Positions 50,801 through 57,194 of a stretch of 64,000 nucleotides of DNA are shown here, piece by piece. The translations under genes were made by a program, and so were the position numbers. Position 1 is the first letter of the stretch; every line of letters begins with the position of its first letter. The notes below the pieces were generated by a model. It was not told where the DNA came from. It saw only the letters and a program-made list of their open reading frames with translations, and ran no database searches. This DNA comes from Siphonodentalium dalli. Lineage: Eukaryota > Mollusca > Scaphopoda > Gadilida > Siphonodentaliidae. Location: the NCBI GenBank assembly GCA_032622095.1, contig CP136064.1:178142247-178206246 (forward strand), given 5' to 3'.

Positions 50801-53067
50801 CTCTGGTGGAGCTAGGCAATATAGCGGAGTGGTCTTGGCCACAAAGGGGCAATTTTTTTTTTTACACACAGAAAAATTATATATCATATCAAAGTAGAAG
50901 TTGTCTGCTTCATGTTCCACCCTGCTGTAAAGTTTGAAAGTGGTGCCATTGTCATGGAAACATCATGAAAACAATGTAGACACATTTTGAGATAAAACCT
51001 TCAGTAGATGGTAAAAACAAATTTAATCACATTCTAGGACAGGAAGATAATTTATTGGTGGTATTTTCCACAATAACTATTATCCAACGGACTATTCCAG
51101 TATTAAATAGTATGCGCATATAGGTTATGAGAGATTTATTGCCATTTTTATTTTTAAAATGGTGATTTTTACAAAAAAAATGGGATAATTTTCGATTGGA
51201 ACATTCATCAGATACTACATTGGAAAACATTAATAATTTATACATATTGTGACAGCTTCATATGTCTACTTCAAATTAATTTTGATAAAACTGCCATAAA
51301 GGCCAAAGACCCTTACCTGTTAGTGTTACCATGGAAACCATATTGAAACGAGAGGCCGATCACGATCGGCAGATGTTAACCCATCCCTTGGCAATAGTAA
51401 ATTACTATGATGGGAATCATAAATGAGAGTTTTGGTGTTGAATTATAGAGTATACTTTTATGTACTATTATAGACAAATGTACATAACACAAATTATTTT
51501 AATGTATGGGTCACTAGCATTTATATAAGAGAATGCACTGGTACAGCTAAACCACCACAGCCTTGGGTTAAATGTGAAAGGTGGCCAGGACATGGGGTAC
51601 TTGGGTTTAGAGAGTTTACAATAACCAGAGTAAGAGTGCAAATTAATTAGATAGAGCTACTGCCTGTAAGCCTGTGTGTGTCCTGTCCCTAAAAACATAG
51701 CTGATTTCACTGTTTTACTGCTGGTGCTGGTAATCAATTAGATGTTGACTGCTATGGTTATCTGTTCAATTCTTAGTTGAAAAAGGGCCATAACTCTGGT
51801 ATAAAATGTTGGATCTAACCCATATTCAATCTCGATTTGTATTTTGAGTTGAGAAACTCGCATACCAAATTTGGTTCTTATCAGTTGAAAAATGGTTGAT
51901 TTATCAAAATATGTAGAAATTCTATGTCAAAGGGCCATAACTCCATTGAAAAATATCGGATCAAACCCATATTCGAACTCGATCTGTATTTTGGTCCGAG
52001 AATCTTGCATACCAAATTTGATTCTGATGAGATAAAAAAATTTTGAGTTATGGTAGCATGCATGAATTCTAAGTCGAAAAAGGGCCATAACTCCGTGAAA
52101 AAAACTCGGATCGAACCCGTATTCGAACTCGATCTGTATTTGGTGCTGACAAATTCATATACAAAATTTGGTTCCGATCAGATATAAAATTTTTGAGTTA
52201 TCGCACCATGCGTGAAGTGTCTACAGACAGACAGACAGACATACAGACAGACAGACGGACTAACGACGAGTGGTCAATCCGGACAACGACACTATGTTTA
52301 CCATACTATGGTATGGGTAAACATAAAAATACAAAAAATGGCATTAATGGAAAGATATGAAGTCTTATAACCTTTGCGGCATATTATAACTTTTTAAAAT
52401 CTGTTTTCTATGACATGCAGCTTTAATCCCGACTTCTGTGTTTGGTGACTGTTGTGGTTTATTCAGCTGTTGACATGGAAACAGACCAATTAAATTGCCT
52501 ATGTCTATTGTGTTCGTAGGTGTATCCTAAATTATGGAAGATTAATTATACACACAATGTAAATATCCCCACATATAGATTGATCACTCTTACTGATCAC
52601 AATATGAAGTTGCGAATTTACAGATTATTCTAATTATTAACAATTCTTATAAATTTATGCACTCAAATGTTATTTTTATTTCACAGCAATAATTGTTTCT
52701 ATATAGCAGTAAATTTCAGGCTAAATTTAGGATAACTAAAAACTTTCAAAATTGCCTTAACAATCGGAGCGAGCATGGAATCATGATAGAATATTTCTTT
52801 TTTTAATCTCAATTGCCTTTCAAATGTCTGAAATGTCATAAGAAACATGTATACAGGAATGCCATAGTCAGATGAAATGTTCTGAGTAGGGATATAATTT
52901 ACCATAAATGTATCAAACCCTCACAAATCTAGATGTTATAGGGTAAAAAAAACATAAAAAATGCTTAACATATTACCTAGACCAAGTCTTCTCGGTCCAC
53001 AACAGCTTGGGATATCAGTGGGGATGACGCTGTTTTTGGACCGAGTCCCGCCCCGTTGCTCTTCCAT
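17664..53067 (-). CDS. LRRC43: LRRC43 orthologue (whole coding span, 14 exons)
   Basis: Fourteen minus-strand exons with GT-AG borders and matching phases give about 651 codons plus stop, close to the length I recall for vertebrate LRRC43 (about 650). Five leucine-rich repeats (roughly residues 105-215: LEELTLGANLIS, VLELCANRIC, LTHLGLGYNQIC, LLSLDLSHNNLC, LRNLVLQGNPLS) are followed by a cap (AYRGYTVDSLRKLNILDD). Ahead of them is a conserved block, LRELSVRSPWLIDDQFVLGY then KTLRIVDKNVTEVDE. The C-terminal third (about 470-620) is rich in lysine (KKGKDDKK-type tracts). There is no signal peptide or membrane segment. The family is an intracellular LRR protein of poorly known role, associated with ciliated and testis tissue. 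The only fault is a 1-base frame break in exon 4. The introns, up to 6.3 kb, are filled with MITEs and tandem repeats. Assignment is by motif order recalled from the family. Confidence 0.87.
17946..18026. repeat. Fragment resembling the MULE-element ends at 56.9/59.6 kb
   Basis: Contains GTGACAACCCGACCC and, inverted, CAGGGCAGGGTTGTCCC, close to the subterminal GGGACAACCCGCCCC motif of the element at 56911-59649. Confidence 0.45.
18080..18508. mobile_element. 429-bp TTAA-flanked inverted-repeat element
   Basis: TTAA at 18076-18079 and 18509-18512 flank perfect 19-bp ends AGGCCCACTTAATTTTCGA. The interior has a long G run (about 18313-18328) and no coding capacity. It lies in the last LRRC43 intron. 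A non-autonomous piggyBac- or Kolobok-type element is inferred. Confidence 0.75.
18513..20650. other. GC-richer composite of decayed repeats in the last LRRC43 intron
   Basis: Base composition is clearly richer in G+C than the surroundings from about 18960 to 20600. Several open frames (for example 18557-18799 and 19676-19942 plus) look like broken coding DNA, but I recognise no family. It includes the tRNA-like segment at 19430-19490 and a B-box-like GGGTTTGAATCCC on the minus strand near 19757. Confidence 0.4.
19430..19490 (-). repeat. tRNA-like SINE head
   Basis: The minus strand reads TGTAGCCGAGTGGTTAGGCC, an A box and D arm of tRNA-Ser/Leu type, then GGACTGCAAAC. The 3' half has no intact T arm, so this is a decayed tRNA-derived SINE rather than a gene. 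Confidence 0.5.
20823..21410 (+). repeat. Two diverged direct copies of a ~180-bp segment
   Basis: 20823-21010 and 21219-21410 share AAGTAAGTCACC, GTTA-rich blocks and CATATCCAAATGTGCAT in the same order, about 396 bp apart. No gene was seen in them. Confidence 0.6.
21728..22020. mobile_element. TTAA-flanked hairpin MITE, copy B (two hairpins)
   Basis: Starts TTAACCCTTCCTTG and ends CATGAAAGGTTTAA. It contains two palindromes with arms of the GTGCCAATGCATTCTCT type around CTCCCATAGGGAG, joined by a linker including TTTGACCTTATAAGTC. Confidence 0.75.
22152..22221 (-). CDS. LRRC43: LRRC43 exon 13
   Basis: 70 nt encoding DGKKGKDDKKKPASPRKDKG and KEK. Donor GTAAAT, ends in phase 1. Acceptor ATATCTGTAG is weak in pyrimidines, but the phases match on both sides. 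Confidence 0.82.
22564..22696. repeat. 133-bp imperfect palindrome
   Basis: Arms such as AATTGTGTTAAATAATTCAC and their complements pair over nearly the full length around a short centre. Likely a foldback MITE; family unknown. Confidence 0.65.
22900..23050 (-). repeat. Probable tRNA-derived SINE fragment
   Basis: The minus strand carries GGGTTCAAATCCACA, a good Pol III B box, followed by GTTGCCAGTTACTCGCCAAT. The A-box half is not clear. Confidence 0.45.
23470..24061. mobile_element. 592-bp element with 13-bp perfect inverted ends
   Basis: AGGGGTACTGTAC at the left is matched by GTACAGTACCCCT at the right. There is no coding frame. It lies in the intron between exons 12 and 13. Superfamily not assigned. 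Confidence 0.6.
24262..24310 (-). repeat. tRNA-like (A-box) SINE fragment
   Basis: The minus strand reads CCTCGGTGGCTCAGCCGTAA, resembling a tRNA D arm. No T arm follows. Confidence 0.35.
24475..24942. mobile_element. TTAA-flanked hairpin MITE, copy C (one hairpin)
   Basis: TTAACCCTTTGAGTGCCAGG at the left pairs with CCTGGCACTGAAAGGGTTAA at the right. It contains one hairpin at 24526-24594: perfect 27-bp arms, then CGACC-ATA-GGTCG at the tip. The second hairpin is absent and replaced by T-rich DNA. Confidence 0.8.
25380..25420. mobile_element. Family K MITE, copy 3 (internally deleted)
   Basis: Keeps the end CAGTAATGCCCTAAATAATC and the centre-right GATGAATGGCAACAAGCCAT only. Confidence 0.6.
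25619..25825 (-). CDS. LRRC43: LRRC43 exon 12
   Basis: 69 codons, phase 0 to 0. It begins PAKDDKKKKKKEPELDLK, then a non-charged domain-like stretch (TFTTLATFKIPLDEFLEG, FTKGDIELATTIKTV). Confidence 0.88.
25885..26003. mobile_element. Family K MITE, copy 4 (half element)
   Basis: The left half is present through TTGCCATTCATCAGAAAGCTC, then a shortened right end GGGTATTACTG with TA. Confidence 0.65.
26839..26949 (-). CDS. LRRC43: LRRC43 exon 11 (start of Lys-rich tail)
   Basis: 37 codons, phase 0 to 0: VLCYPADETESIASSSA, then KDEKGGKKKDDKKDAK. Donor GTAATA. Confidence 0.88.
27020..27417. mobile_element. TTAA MITE family H, copy 1, with nested K copy 5
   Basis: Begins TTAACCCTTTCTATACTAAA and ends CAGTATAGAAAAGGTTAC. 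Contains the family-H body (CTCCAGATGAATAATAGACC) interrupted at about 27056 by a family K palindrome. Confidence 0.65.
27056..27250. mobile_element. Family K MITE, copy 5 (nested in family H)
   Basis: AATGCCCTAAATAATCGA to TCGATGAATTTAGGGCATTA, with the two halves complementary through TCACTGAGAGCTTTCC. Confidence 0.7.
27552..27660. mobile_element. Family K MITE, copy 6 (half element)
   Basis: Left half only: CAGTAATGCCC, then CCACAGCAGAATTATGGGA and GGCTTGTTGCCATTCATCGG, stopping at the centre of symmetry. Confidence 0.65.
28750..28945 (+). repeat. Invertebrate dispersed repeat with (GATGGACG)-type tail
   Basis: CATACCAAATTTCATCGAGA is followed by a repeated CATGGCTGAGATATATGA and a GGACGGAC-type tail. 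A related copy is at 40205-40385. Confidence 0.5.
29022..29242. mobile_element. TTAA MITE family H, copy 2
   Basis: Contains the family's internal palindrome (AACAAACAACCAAGGTCG / GTTTGTTGAACTT), CCTCCAGGTGAATAATAGAC and the end CTATAGAAAGTGTTAAAG. Confidence 0.6.
29302..29598. mobile_element. Family K MITE, copy 7 (with internal duplication)
   Basis: TA-flanked, with normal ends. The left half is present twice (two copies of CAGCAGAATTATG..TTTTTCAGGATTTAGTC), giving 297 bp. It ends about 55 bp from LRRC43 exon 10. Confidence 0.75.
29653..29870 (-). CDS. LRRC43: LRRC43 exon 10
   Basis: 218 nt after acceptor TTTTTTTACAG. It encodes a Pro/Gly-rich start, then LPWKEEMELDWSQSLVRDDL and LRNFFKQGMEFLVIEQV. 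Donor GTATGT, ends in phase 0. Confidence 0.9.
31010..32630 (+). repeat. Tandem array of ~10 units of ~155 bp
   Basis: The unit runs CCAAGATGGCTGCTGGCGGC, GGCCGAATGACCCCAAAATG, CATCTACATGTCAATATTAA, then TACGACCTGTAGCCCGCGCC. Copies start near 31018, 31180, 31345, 31502, 31640, 31794, 31960, 32110, 32282 and 32441. The block ends with a (GACACACG)-type tail and CCAAGCCATGGCAATAGCTC, a 3'-end style seen in marine-invertebrate dispersed repeats. It lies in the 6.3-kb intron 9. Confidence 0.8.
32775..33440 (+). repeat. Dispersed repeat, mollusc-style, with GATGGATG tail
   Basis: Starts AATGTCACTCGGAAGTGACA (itself a palindrome), contains repeated GTGACCTTGACCTT and CAAGTTTCAACA phrases, and ends in (GATGGATGGATG). 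No coding frame. Confidence 0.5.
34080..34790 (+). repeat. Tandem array of ~4 units of ~172 bp with (GGAC)n tail
   Basis: The unit includes ATTCGAACTTGACCTGTGTT, TTGCTGGGAGAAAGACACAT and AAAAAGGGCCGTAACTC. It ends with GGACGGACGGACGAACGGAC. The style matches the block at 51770-52270. Confidence 0.75.
35685..36077 (+). mobile_element. TTAA-flanked hairpin MITE, copy D (two hairpins)
   Basis: TTAACCCTTTACCCAACA at the left and its complement at the right. Hairpins of 27-bp arms at about 35829-35897 and 35979-36047. Nearly identical, in opposite orientation, to copy E. Confidence 0.85.
36136..36253 (-). CDS. LRRC43: LRRC43 exon 9
   Basis: 39 codons plus one base, with a Gly/His-rich stretch (TPGGGSNGHHHADKN) and EEPEILSPNLPTD. 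Donor GTAAGA. The first base of Asp is completed by exon 10. A TTAA MITE ends 58 bp inside the following intron. Confidence 0.88.
36327..36540. mobile_element. TTAA MITE family H, copy 3 (diverged)
   Basis: Retains AAAAGTATACATTAGAATGG, GCAGATGTTAGGAAG and ACTACTCATTAATGAGTATT in family order. Ends are eroded. Confidence 0.5.
37062..37229 (-). CDS. LRRC43: LRRC43 exon 8
   Basis: 56 codons, phase 0 to 0, including DRTYFVQFMFLEDSGGKSD. I chose donor GTATGA at 37060-37061 because it alone keeps phase with exon 9. Two nearby GT sites (GTATTC, GTAATG) would not. Confidence 0.8.
37245..37500. mobile_element. TTAA MITE family H, copy 4
   Basis: CTCCCACTCAGTTATAAAAG, GTCTATTATTCATCTGGAG and the internal palindrome AGTTCAACAAACAACC / GGTCGTTTGTTGAACTT are present. 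It starts only 15 bp from exon 8. Confidence 0.6.
37572..39486 (+). repeat. Copy 1 of a ~630-bp dispersed repeat (P), split by an insertion
   Basis: 37572-37846 and 39174-39486 align collinearly with 46261-46892, so the 1327 bp between them is an insertion. A 20-nt C run sits at about 39350-39369 in this copy only. Confidence 0.85.
37847..39173. mobile_element. 1327-bp inverted-repeat element inserted in repeat P
   Basis: Ends GGGTGATTTCACGGGAAGTG and the complement at 39148-39173 match 25 of 26 bp, ending in GGAGCAC. TATA stands on both sides, whereas the paralogous uninterrupted site near 46530 has it once. The interior has no coding frame of note but carries AAAATGTCCTTTCCTGAAC twice. It is non-autonomous and the superfamily is unclear. 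Confidence 0.85.
40042..40118 (-). CDS. LRRC43: LRRC43 exon 7
   Basis: 77 nt. It completes a Glu codon with exon 6, then encodes YVLDEAKVTLDVVYVKGIPM and PEELK before GTGAGA. Acceptor tract TTTTCTTTTGGTCAG. Confidence 0.88.
40205..40385 (+). repeat. Dispersed repeat related to 28750-28945
   Basis: Shares AAGAGGTTGCACCTCGGGT-type start, CACTCTTTTGAAAGCA and GGTCCGATGAACAATGGCTG. Confidence 0.45.
41781..41898 (-). CDS. LRRC43: LRRC43 exon 6 (LRR cap)
   Basis: Encodes LIPAYRGYTVDSLRKLNILD then ISADEKHIYKGLARRR, the cap-like segment that closes an LRR array. Acceptor TTCATTCCAG, donor GTACTG, ends in phase 1. Confidence 0.92.
42548..42572. repeat. G homopolymer run
   Basis: More than 20 consecutive G residues, close to exon 5. 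A likely site of assembly error and of G-quadruplex formation on the plus strand. Confidence 0.9.
42625..42745 (-). CDS. LRRC43: LRRC43 exon 5 (LRRs 4-5)
   Basis: It follows acceptor CCATTGCAG and encodes NLLSLDLSHNNLCDLL and LPKLRNLVLQGNPLS, two leucine-rich repeats. Donor GTGAGT, ends in phase 0. Confidence 0.92.
43433..43835 (-). mobile_element. TTAA-flanked hairpin MITE, copy E (two hairpins)
   Basis: Same family and almost the same sequence as copy D, in reverse orientation, with hairpins at about 43459-43527 and 43612-43681. Its right end is only 24 bp from the exon 4 splice donor. Confidence 0.85.
43860..43992 (-). CDS. LRRC43: LRRC43 exon 4 (LRRs 2-3), apparent 1-base deletion
   Basis: The first half reads VLELCANRICDLSSLCDCPP and then meets TGA. 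The second half reads in another frame as LTHLGLGYNQICQLGDYI and joins exon 5 in the right phase (TG+G, Trp). The exon is 133 nt where 134 would keep the frame, so one base is missing near 43925-43945. Acceptor TGTTCATAG and donor GTATGT are good. This is either an assembly error or a real inactivating allele. Confidence 0.85.
44816..44930. repeat. Dispersed ~110-bp repeat (second copy at 61705-61815)
   Basis: Both copies contain GGAGGTCAAAGTT, then ACAAGTAGCATCTATTTTTA and GGGAATTCC. Confidence 0.6.
45386..45496 (-). CDS. LRRC43: LRRC43 exon 3 (first LRR)
   Basis: 37 codons, phase 0 to 0, starting VTEVDEHLLRFKNLEELTLG. It carries the first leucine-rich repeat with the conserved Asn (LTLGANLI) and ends NLPPSLK before GTGAAA. 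Confidence 0.92.
45618..45858. mobile_element. TTAA hairpin MITE, copy F (left end eroded)
   Basis: Two hairpins of the family with the linker AACCTTGACCTTGTAAGCC, and right end CATCATGAAAGGCTTAA. The left arm of the first hairpin is shortened. Confidence 0.65.
46170..46983 (+). repeat. Copy 2 of repeat P flanked by 93-bp direct repeats
   Basis: 46170-46262 and 46891-46983 are near-identical (for example TTGATCTTGAGGTAAAAG, CTTGACCCTAGAGTGGAG). Between them lies the uninterrupted P copy. Confidence 0.8.
47206..47399 (-). CDS. LRRC43: LRRC43 exon 2
   Basis: Acceptor CTTTCTTCCTCAG with a strong pyrimidine tract, donor GTAAGA. It encodes 64 residues including the family-typical ELSVRSPWLIDDQF and KTLRIVDKN. 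It ends in phase 0. Confidence 0.9.
47430..47653. mobile_element. TTAA MITE family H, copy 5
   Basis: TTAACACTTTCTATACTAGA to TTTAGTATAGAAATGGTTAA, 224 bp, TTAA at both ends. It lies 30 bp from exon 2. Confidence 0.75.
49062..49535. mobile_element. TTAA MITE family H, copy 6, with nested K copy 8
   Basis: TTAACACTTTCTTTACTGAG to TTTAGTATAGAAAGGGTTAA. The body is interrupted at 49228-49440 by a complete family K element, so K moved after H. Confidence 0.8.
49228..49440. mobile_element. Family K MITE, copy 8 (complete, 213 bp)
   Basis: CAGTAATGCCCTAAATAATC to its exact complement, TA on each side. Both halves pair over about 100 bp with few mismatches around TCACTGAGAG. Confidence 0.85.
49677..50006. 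mobile_element. 330-bp element with 22-bp inverted ends
   Basis: GCAAGTCTGAGTTTAGTGTG at the left matches the right-end complement with one difference (21 of 22). Internal CATTCTGCTTAGGCCTCA also occurs inverted inside the element. Related copy at 15321-15575. Confidence 0.75.
50555..50694. repeat. 140-bp imperfect palindrome
   Basis: Arms such as TAATTTATCAATCTCG and TGATAAATTA pair around GAGCCTCGGAAACCTCGGCTC. Likely a foldback MITE. Confidence 0.65.
51376..51571. mobile_element. TTAA hairpin MITE, copy G (decayed)
   Basis: TTAACCCATCCCTTGGCA to CAGCCTTGGGTTAA, keeping only half a hairpin (TATATAAGAGAATGCACTGG). Confidence 0.5.
51770..52275 (+). repeat. Three ~150-bp tandem units with (GACA)n tail
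   Basis: Each unit has AAAAAGGGCCATAACTC, CATATTCGAACTCGATCTGT and CATACCAAATTTG. It ends in ACAGACAGACAGACAGAC. It lies in intron 1 of LRRC43. Confidence 0.7.
52977..53067 (-). CDS. LRRC43: LRRC43 exon 1 (start codon)
   Basis: The exon starts with ATG at 53067 (MEEQRGGTRS...). An in-frame TGA lies only four codons upstream, so this Met is the natural start. It ends CTAG|GTAATA in phase 1. The final G joins AT of exon 2 to make Asp. The N-terminal 30 residues are polar with two adjacent cysteines and no targeting signal. No promoter motif was recognised upstream. Confidence 0.8.
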
Positions 53068-53349
53068 AACAGATGTTCATTCAAAAGTTGTACTACATGT
53101 ACATATAAATTGGAACCCGGGCATTCACGTAAAACCCATGTCCGTGATTAATCTTTCTTCAAATGATATATCATCTACCATGATAGAAAAGGTAGAGTGA
53201 TGATACAATCATTTAATGCATTGTTTATACAATTTTCTTCTAGCGCCTTCAAATCGAAATTGTATGGAAAATTATCCTTTGTTTACTTAAATATCTCATT
53301 GCTTTGACATTTAACGAACCTCTGATATATGAATGTTTGATATCTTCAT

Positions 53350-53560
53350 GCTTGGGAAAGGATGCCCTCCATGTTCATATATGCAAAGATGTTTTTTTGT
53401 CGAATGACCCCAAAATTACTTGTTGTCATCTACATGTACATGCCAATTTCAACAGCCATGATAAATTTCATAATGATCTGACCAAAGGTACTTCCAGTAG
53501 CCTGTGCTAATGGAAATTGTTGATGGACATACGGGGTACACACACATGGACTCGATCCCT
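53350..53560 (+). repeat. Single diverged unit of the 31-32.6 kb tandem family
   Basis: CGAATGACCCCAAAATTACT, TCATAATGATCTGACCAAAG and AATTGTTGATGGACA keep the order seen in the tandem block. It lies about 280 bp upstream of the LRRC43 start. Confidence 0.6.
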
Positions 53561-53565
53561 CTATA

Positions 53566-53686
53566 AATTGGCAAAACGAACAACTTTAAAGAAGGAAAGG
53601 AATATTGTTGATAAATAAAATTATGAATTAGTTGAAGAATATGTATATACCACTTTCCTTCTTTAAAGTTGTTCGTTTTGCCAATT
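53566..53686. repeat. Perfect 34-bp inverted repeat with 53-nt spacer
   Basis: AATTGGCAAAACGAACAACT at the left continues into TTAAAGAAGGAAAG and is exactly complementary to 53653-53686. The spacer is AT-rich. Confidence 0.85.
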
Positions 53687-53915
53687 AATTAAAATTTAAT
53701 TTATAGATGGCCTCCGCGAATTGCTAATGCGAGTTGAGGGACATCCGCAATTTAATTTGAGCGATCGGGACTCCCACACAGCTTTCTTCTGAAGTACATG
53801 TAGGCGCTAGTTAATGAATAATATTATTTAATTGACTGAATGACATCAATAATCAATATTCTTCATCTTATTCACAAATTAGAAGGGGACCTCCCAGCAT
53901 GCATGGGCACGTATA

Positions 53916-54128
53916 CAGTAATTCCCTAAATAATCGACTCCTTAGCCACAGCAGAATTATGGGTAATTTTTCAGGATTTAGTCGGAAATATGGCTTGTTG
54001 CCATTCATCGGAAAGCTCTCACTGAGAGCTTACCGATGAATGGCAACAAGCCATATTTCTGACTAAATCCTGTAAAGTTACCCATAATTATGCTGTGGTT
54101 AAGGAGTCGATTATTTAGGTCATTACTG
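53916..54128. mobile_element. Family K MITE, copy 9 (complete, 213 bp)
   Basis: TA-flanked CAGTAATTCCCTAAATAATC to GGTCATTACTG. The halves are complementary through TCACTGAGAG. It lies outside LRRC43, upstream of its start. Confidence 0.85.
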
Positions 54129-54130
54129 TA

Positions 54131-55140
54131 TATGGGGACCTCCACAAATTCTTATTGTCGTATTCAATCTATGATTCTTGCAATTCTCAACTATGATTCT
54201 CGCATACATATCTCTGCTTTGTTATCGAAAGATAGTCATATCATATGTACAACAGAATGTTTCTTTTATTTGGCTATTAAACAGTAAATCTTTCAATATA
54301 TTGAAAGTTATGCATCATGCATGTGCAATAAATATTGCAATTCTGCATTCCTGTCAAATTCACATAAACTATCTTGACTGAAGATACAGGGAGAGGGTAA
54401 CTTTAATCTTAAAGAAAGATATTATTGAACATTGAGAAATTTGCTAAATTCATCTCTGAGAAAAGTTAAAATTAAAGCACCAGCAGTCAGAGGACTTGCT
54501 CTCATTGCATTGAATTTAAAAAAAAAATTCATGGGATACCCTTCAAACCACCTCTATTCCTCCATATGCTGCTCCCACCCAACTTATGGCATATTATGAT
54601 TCAATTTTGATTCTCGTACCATCAAACTTGTGAATCAACTTTGATTCTCGTGAAAATGGATGGATTTTAAGGCCTGCCTTTTGGCTATAGCAACTGTTTA
54701 AAGGAATTTTATTCTGAAACAATTTTAGTACTTTCTTTCAATATTATATAATTAAAATGTCCAATTTGCCCAAATAATCTTGCTAATTTTGTTTTTATAA
54801 CGGGAAAAAAAATAAAAAATTCTGAAGAATGCCGAAGATCTTATGTTGTAGACGAAGTCAGGTTATTGAAGTCACATGATCTCCGGTCACATGATATAAC
54901 ACGTGACAATGACATAGCGATAGGGGAATTCCCGTTACTATCAAAACAAAGCAACCTTACTGTTTGCCAGCTTATCTATGTATATATGGCTTTGTGCATA
55001 TATTATCAACATCTTTGTGTCAATTACGCATAACAATATAGCATTATAAAAGCATGCGCTTACGTCGATATAAACAATGGCAGTGGTTCGTTTGAACATC
55101 CAATTATGACACTTTTCAAAGGAGGGATAACATATATAAA
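54131..55140. other. No gene seen
   Basis: AT-rich DNA with short frames lacking recognisable motifs. GATTCTCG recurs several times near 54170-54650. Confidence 0.4.
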
Positions 55141-55149
55141 TACATGTAC

Positions 55150-55495
55150 ACAAACTTTTGATACACATGCTTTATATACCCGTCAAAGTCATAGCAATTT
55201 CTGGTTTAAAAAAGTAATCACATATATATATATAAACGCTCTTTATTCGACCCATATTCAGGAATACGCTTAGCTGGGAATTCTCTTTGTTGAGTCATGG
55301 TCACAGGTGAAGGAAAGTGGGACACATTTTAGAATAGTTGTCATCGTGAATATTTACTAATTACATCAATACATGTATGTAAATACATGTGCACGAACTT
55401 TTGATAAACATGCTTTACATACCCGTCAAAGTCATAGCAATTTCCAGTTTATTAAATGCTCTTTATTCGCACCATATCAGGAATACGCTTGACAT
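55150..55495 (+). repeat. Direct duplication of a ~120-bp segment
   Basis: CATACCCGTCAAAGTCATAG-type sequence and GCTCTTTATTCG..AGGAATACGCTT occur at about 55165-55275 and again at about 55405-55495. Confidence 0.65.
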
Positions 55496-55505
55496 GGAAC
55501 GCTTT

Positions 55506-55848
55506 TTATTGAGTCATGGTGATACTCATGACTGGATGCTCCGGCAAAAATTTATATTCTTTACGGGAGTTGACATTTATCTTGGGATGGCATTCTCGTT
55601 GGTGGTCGGTTTTAATGTGGGTATTCACGTTGTGCTCAAAACACCTTTTTTCGAAGTGGACGGAATAACTTCTGGACCATTTCGTCGACGACCACTTTAA
55701 TAGTTTCTGATTTTGCGCAATGGGTTTCCCCACAGAAATCACGCCAAATGTCATGTAAACGAACATCATTTGGAAATGAATGTAGAATTATACCCAATTG
55801 AATGTCACTATACCGACCACAGCCGAAAACACTGCATTTATTTGGCAT
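55506..55848 (-). pseudogene. Broken THAP-domain-like coding remnant
   Basis: From a Met at 55848 the minus strand reads MPNKCSVFGCGR, then HSFPNDVRLHDIWRDFCG. This is the start of a THAP zinc finger, with C-x4-C, the SFP motif and the conserved Trp. The matching second half (SVHFEKRCFEHN) is in another frame, and its expected Cys before SVHF is Tyr. THAP domains occur in P-element-like transposases and host regulators. This copy looks dead. Confidence 0.45.
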
Positions 55849-56982
55849 TGTCACGAATGAATGAATGAAAAAATGATTGTGAACATATGGGACACTCGAG
55901 GCATATATATAGAAAATTAAAACAATATTGTGAACACGCGCCCGAATAGAGTTCACATGTCAGCTCGTGTTTTATTAATAGCTTTATTTTTGACACAACA
56001 GTGTTATCTACCCCACTCAATCGGCCTTTTATATTTTTGTCAAAACAATAACTTTTCAAACAGCACTGATGACAAATCACAAGTGAAGATAACTCACCGG
56101 GCGATGACAATTCACCACGTATACACAATGTTATTGATGCCCCGCAGTATAAATTCCATTACACTCACGCGCTCATGTTATTTATTTCTCAGCTTATTTA
56201 TTACGCGATTGTTATTGGAGTCATGGACTAGGATCATTGTGATCATAATACATGTAGGGCTGGCTTTCCGATAGCGTTTTGTTGTATTCATCAGGATAGT
56301 AATCTTTTAACATTGTATCGATTTTGCCAAGTGAACAACACAAATATAATTGATAGAATAAGCCACTATGATGACTATACCGTATAGTACACGCATATTC
56401 CTCCCTTTAGTTTAAAGTCGTCTCTTTCACCCATTTTAGGGGACCTAGCTCCACGAATACATGTACAAGGGACGGGTATCACAGCACATAGCGTTAAGAA
56501 CAAACGAGAAAGCACAAGCGAAGATAGCACAACGAGTCCAGTACTGGAATGACTTTAGAGTCATTAAAAGCAGTCAGAAGAACAACAACAAGAATTTGGG
56601 GAACTCCGCAAACTGCATGGGACCTACTGCAAATCACCAAATTCAAATATTATACTTAATTCTATATAATTTTAATAGTGAAATATAACTATAATTATAC
56701 TATTTATAGGCCAACTTATACTTATACAGTTAAATTCAGGATCTACAAGACTACATGAGTACACGTGTGCCTGACCTGGGAATAGTGGTATTATATTTAT
56801 ACTAAATTATAGTGGATCGCGGCCAGCTCGCCCCAGGGCCAAATCAGTCCAGATAGTTTTTGGCAAAGGAGAGTTAGAGTAGATCATACTACTTACTAGA
56901 TCTAGTAGATGGGTCCGTGACTACCCGCCACCGAGACAACCCGCCCCCGTTCACTGTGGGACAACCCGCCCCCAAAAATCAA

Positions 56983-57163
56983 TTAGCGGTAATCAGTGGC
57001 TGTTTTGAACGGAGCTCCCACAATCTTGAACGTTCCATCGATGAACCATCTGCGTGCGGTGTTGAGGAGGCTCAGTTGAAACGGTGTTGAAAAAACTATG
57101 TGGCGACAGGTGTCTAGGTTGATGTCTGCTATGAGGAATACGTCGATGTTGAGATAGTCGGTG
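56983..57163 (-). pseudogene. MULE transposase fragment
   Basis: The minus frame reads NIDVFLIADINLDTCRHIVF then LNTARRWFIDGTFKIVGAPF. RRWFIDGTFK matches the start of the MULE transposase domain, where the Asp is the first catalytic acid. It stops soon after at ATDYR, so the rest of the catalytic core is missing. The upstream part continues across the LINE insert (to about 58600) in a compatible frame (HFQIDTDYL). Confidence 0.65.
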
Positions 57164-57194
57164 AAGTAAACAGAAATTAATTCAATTTTACAAA

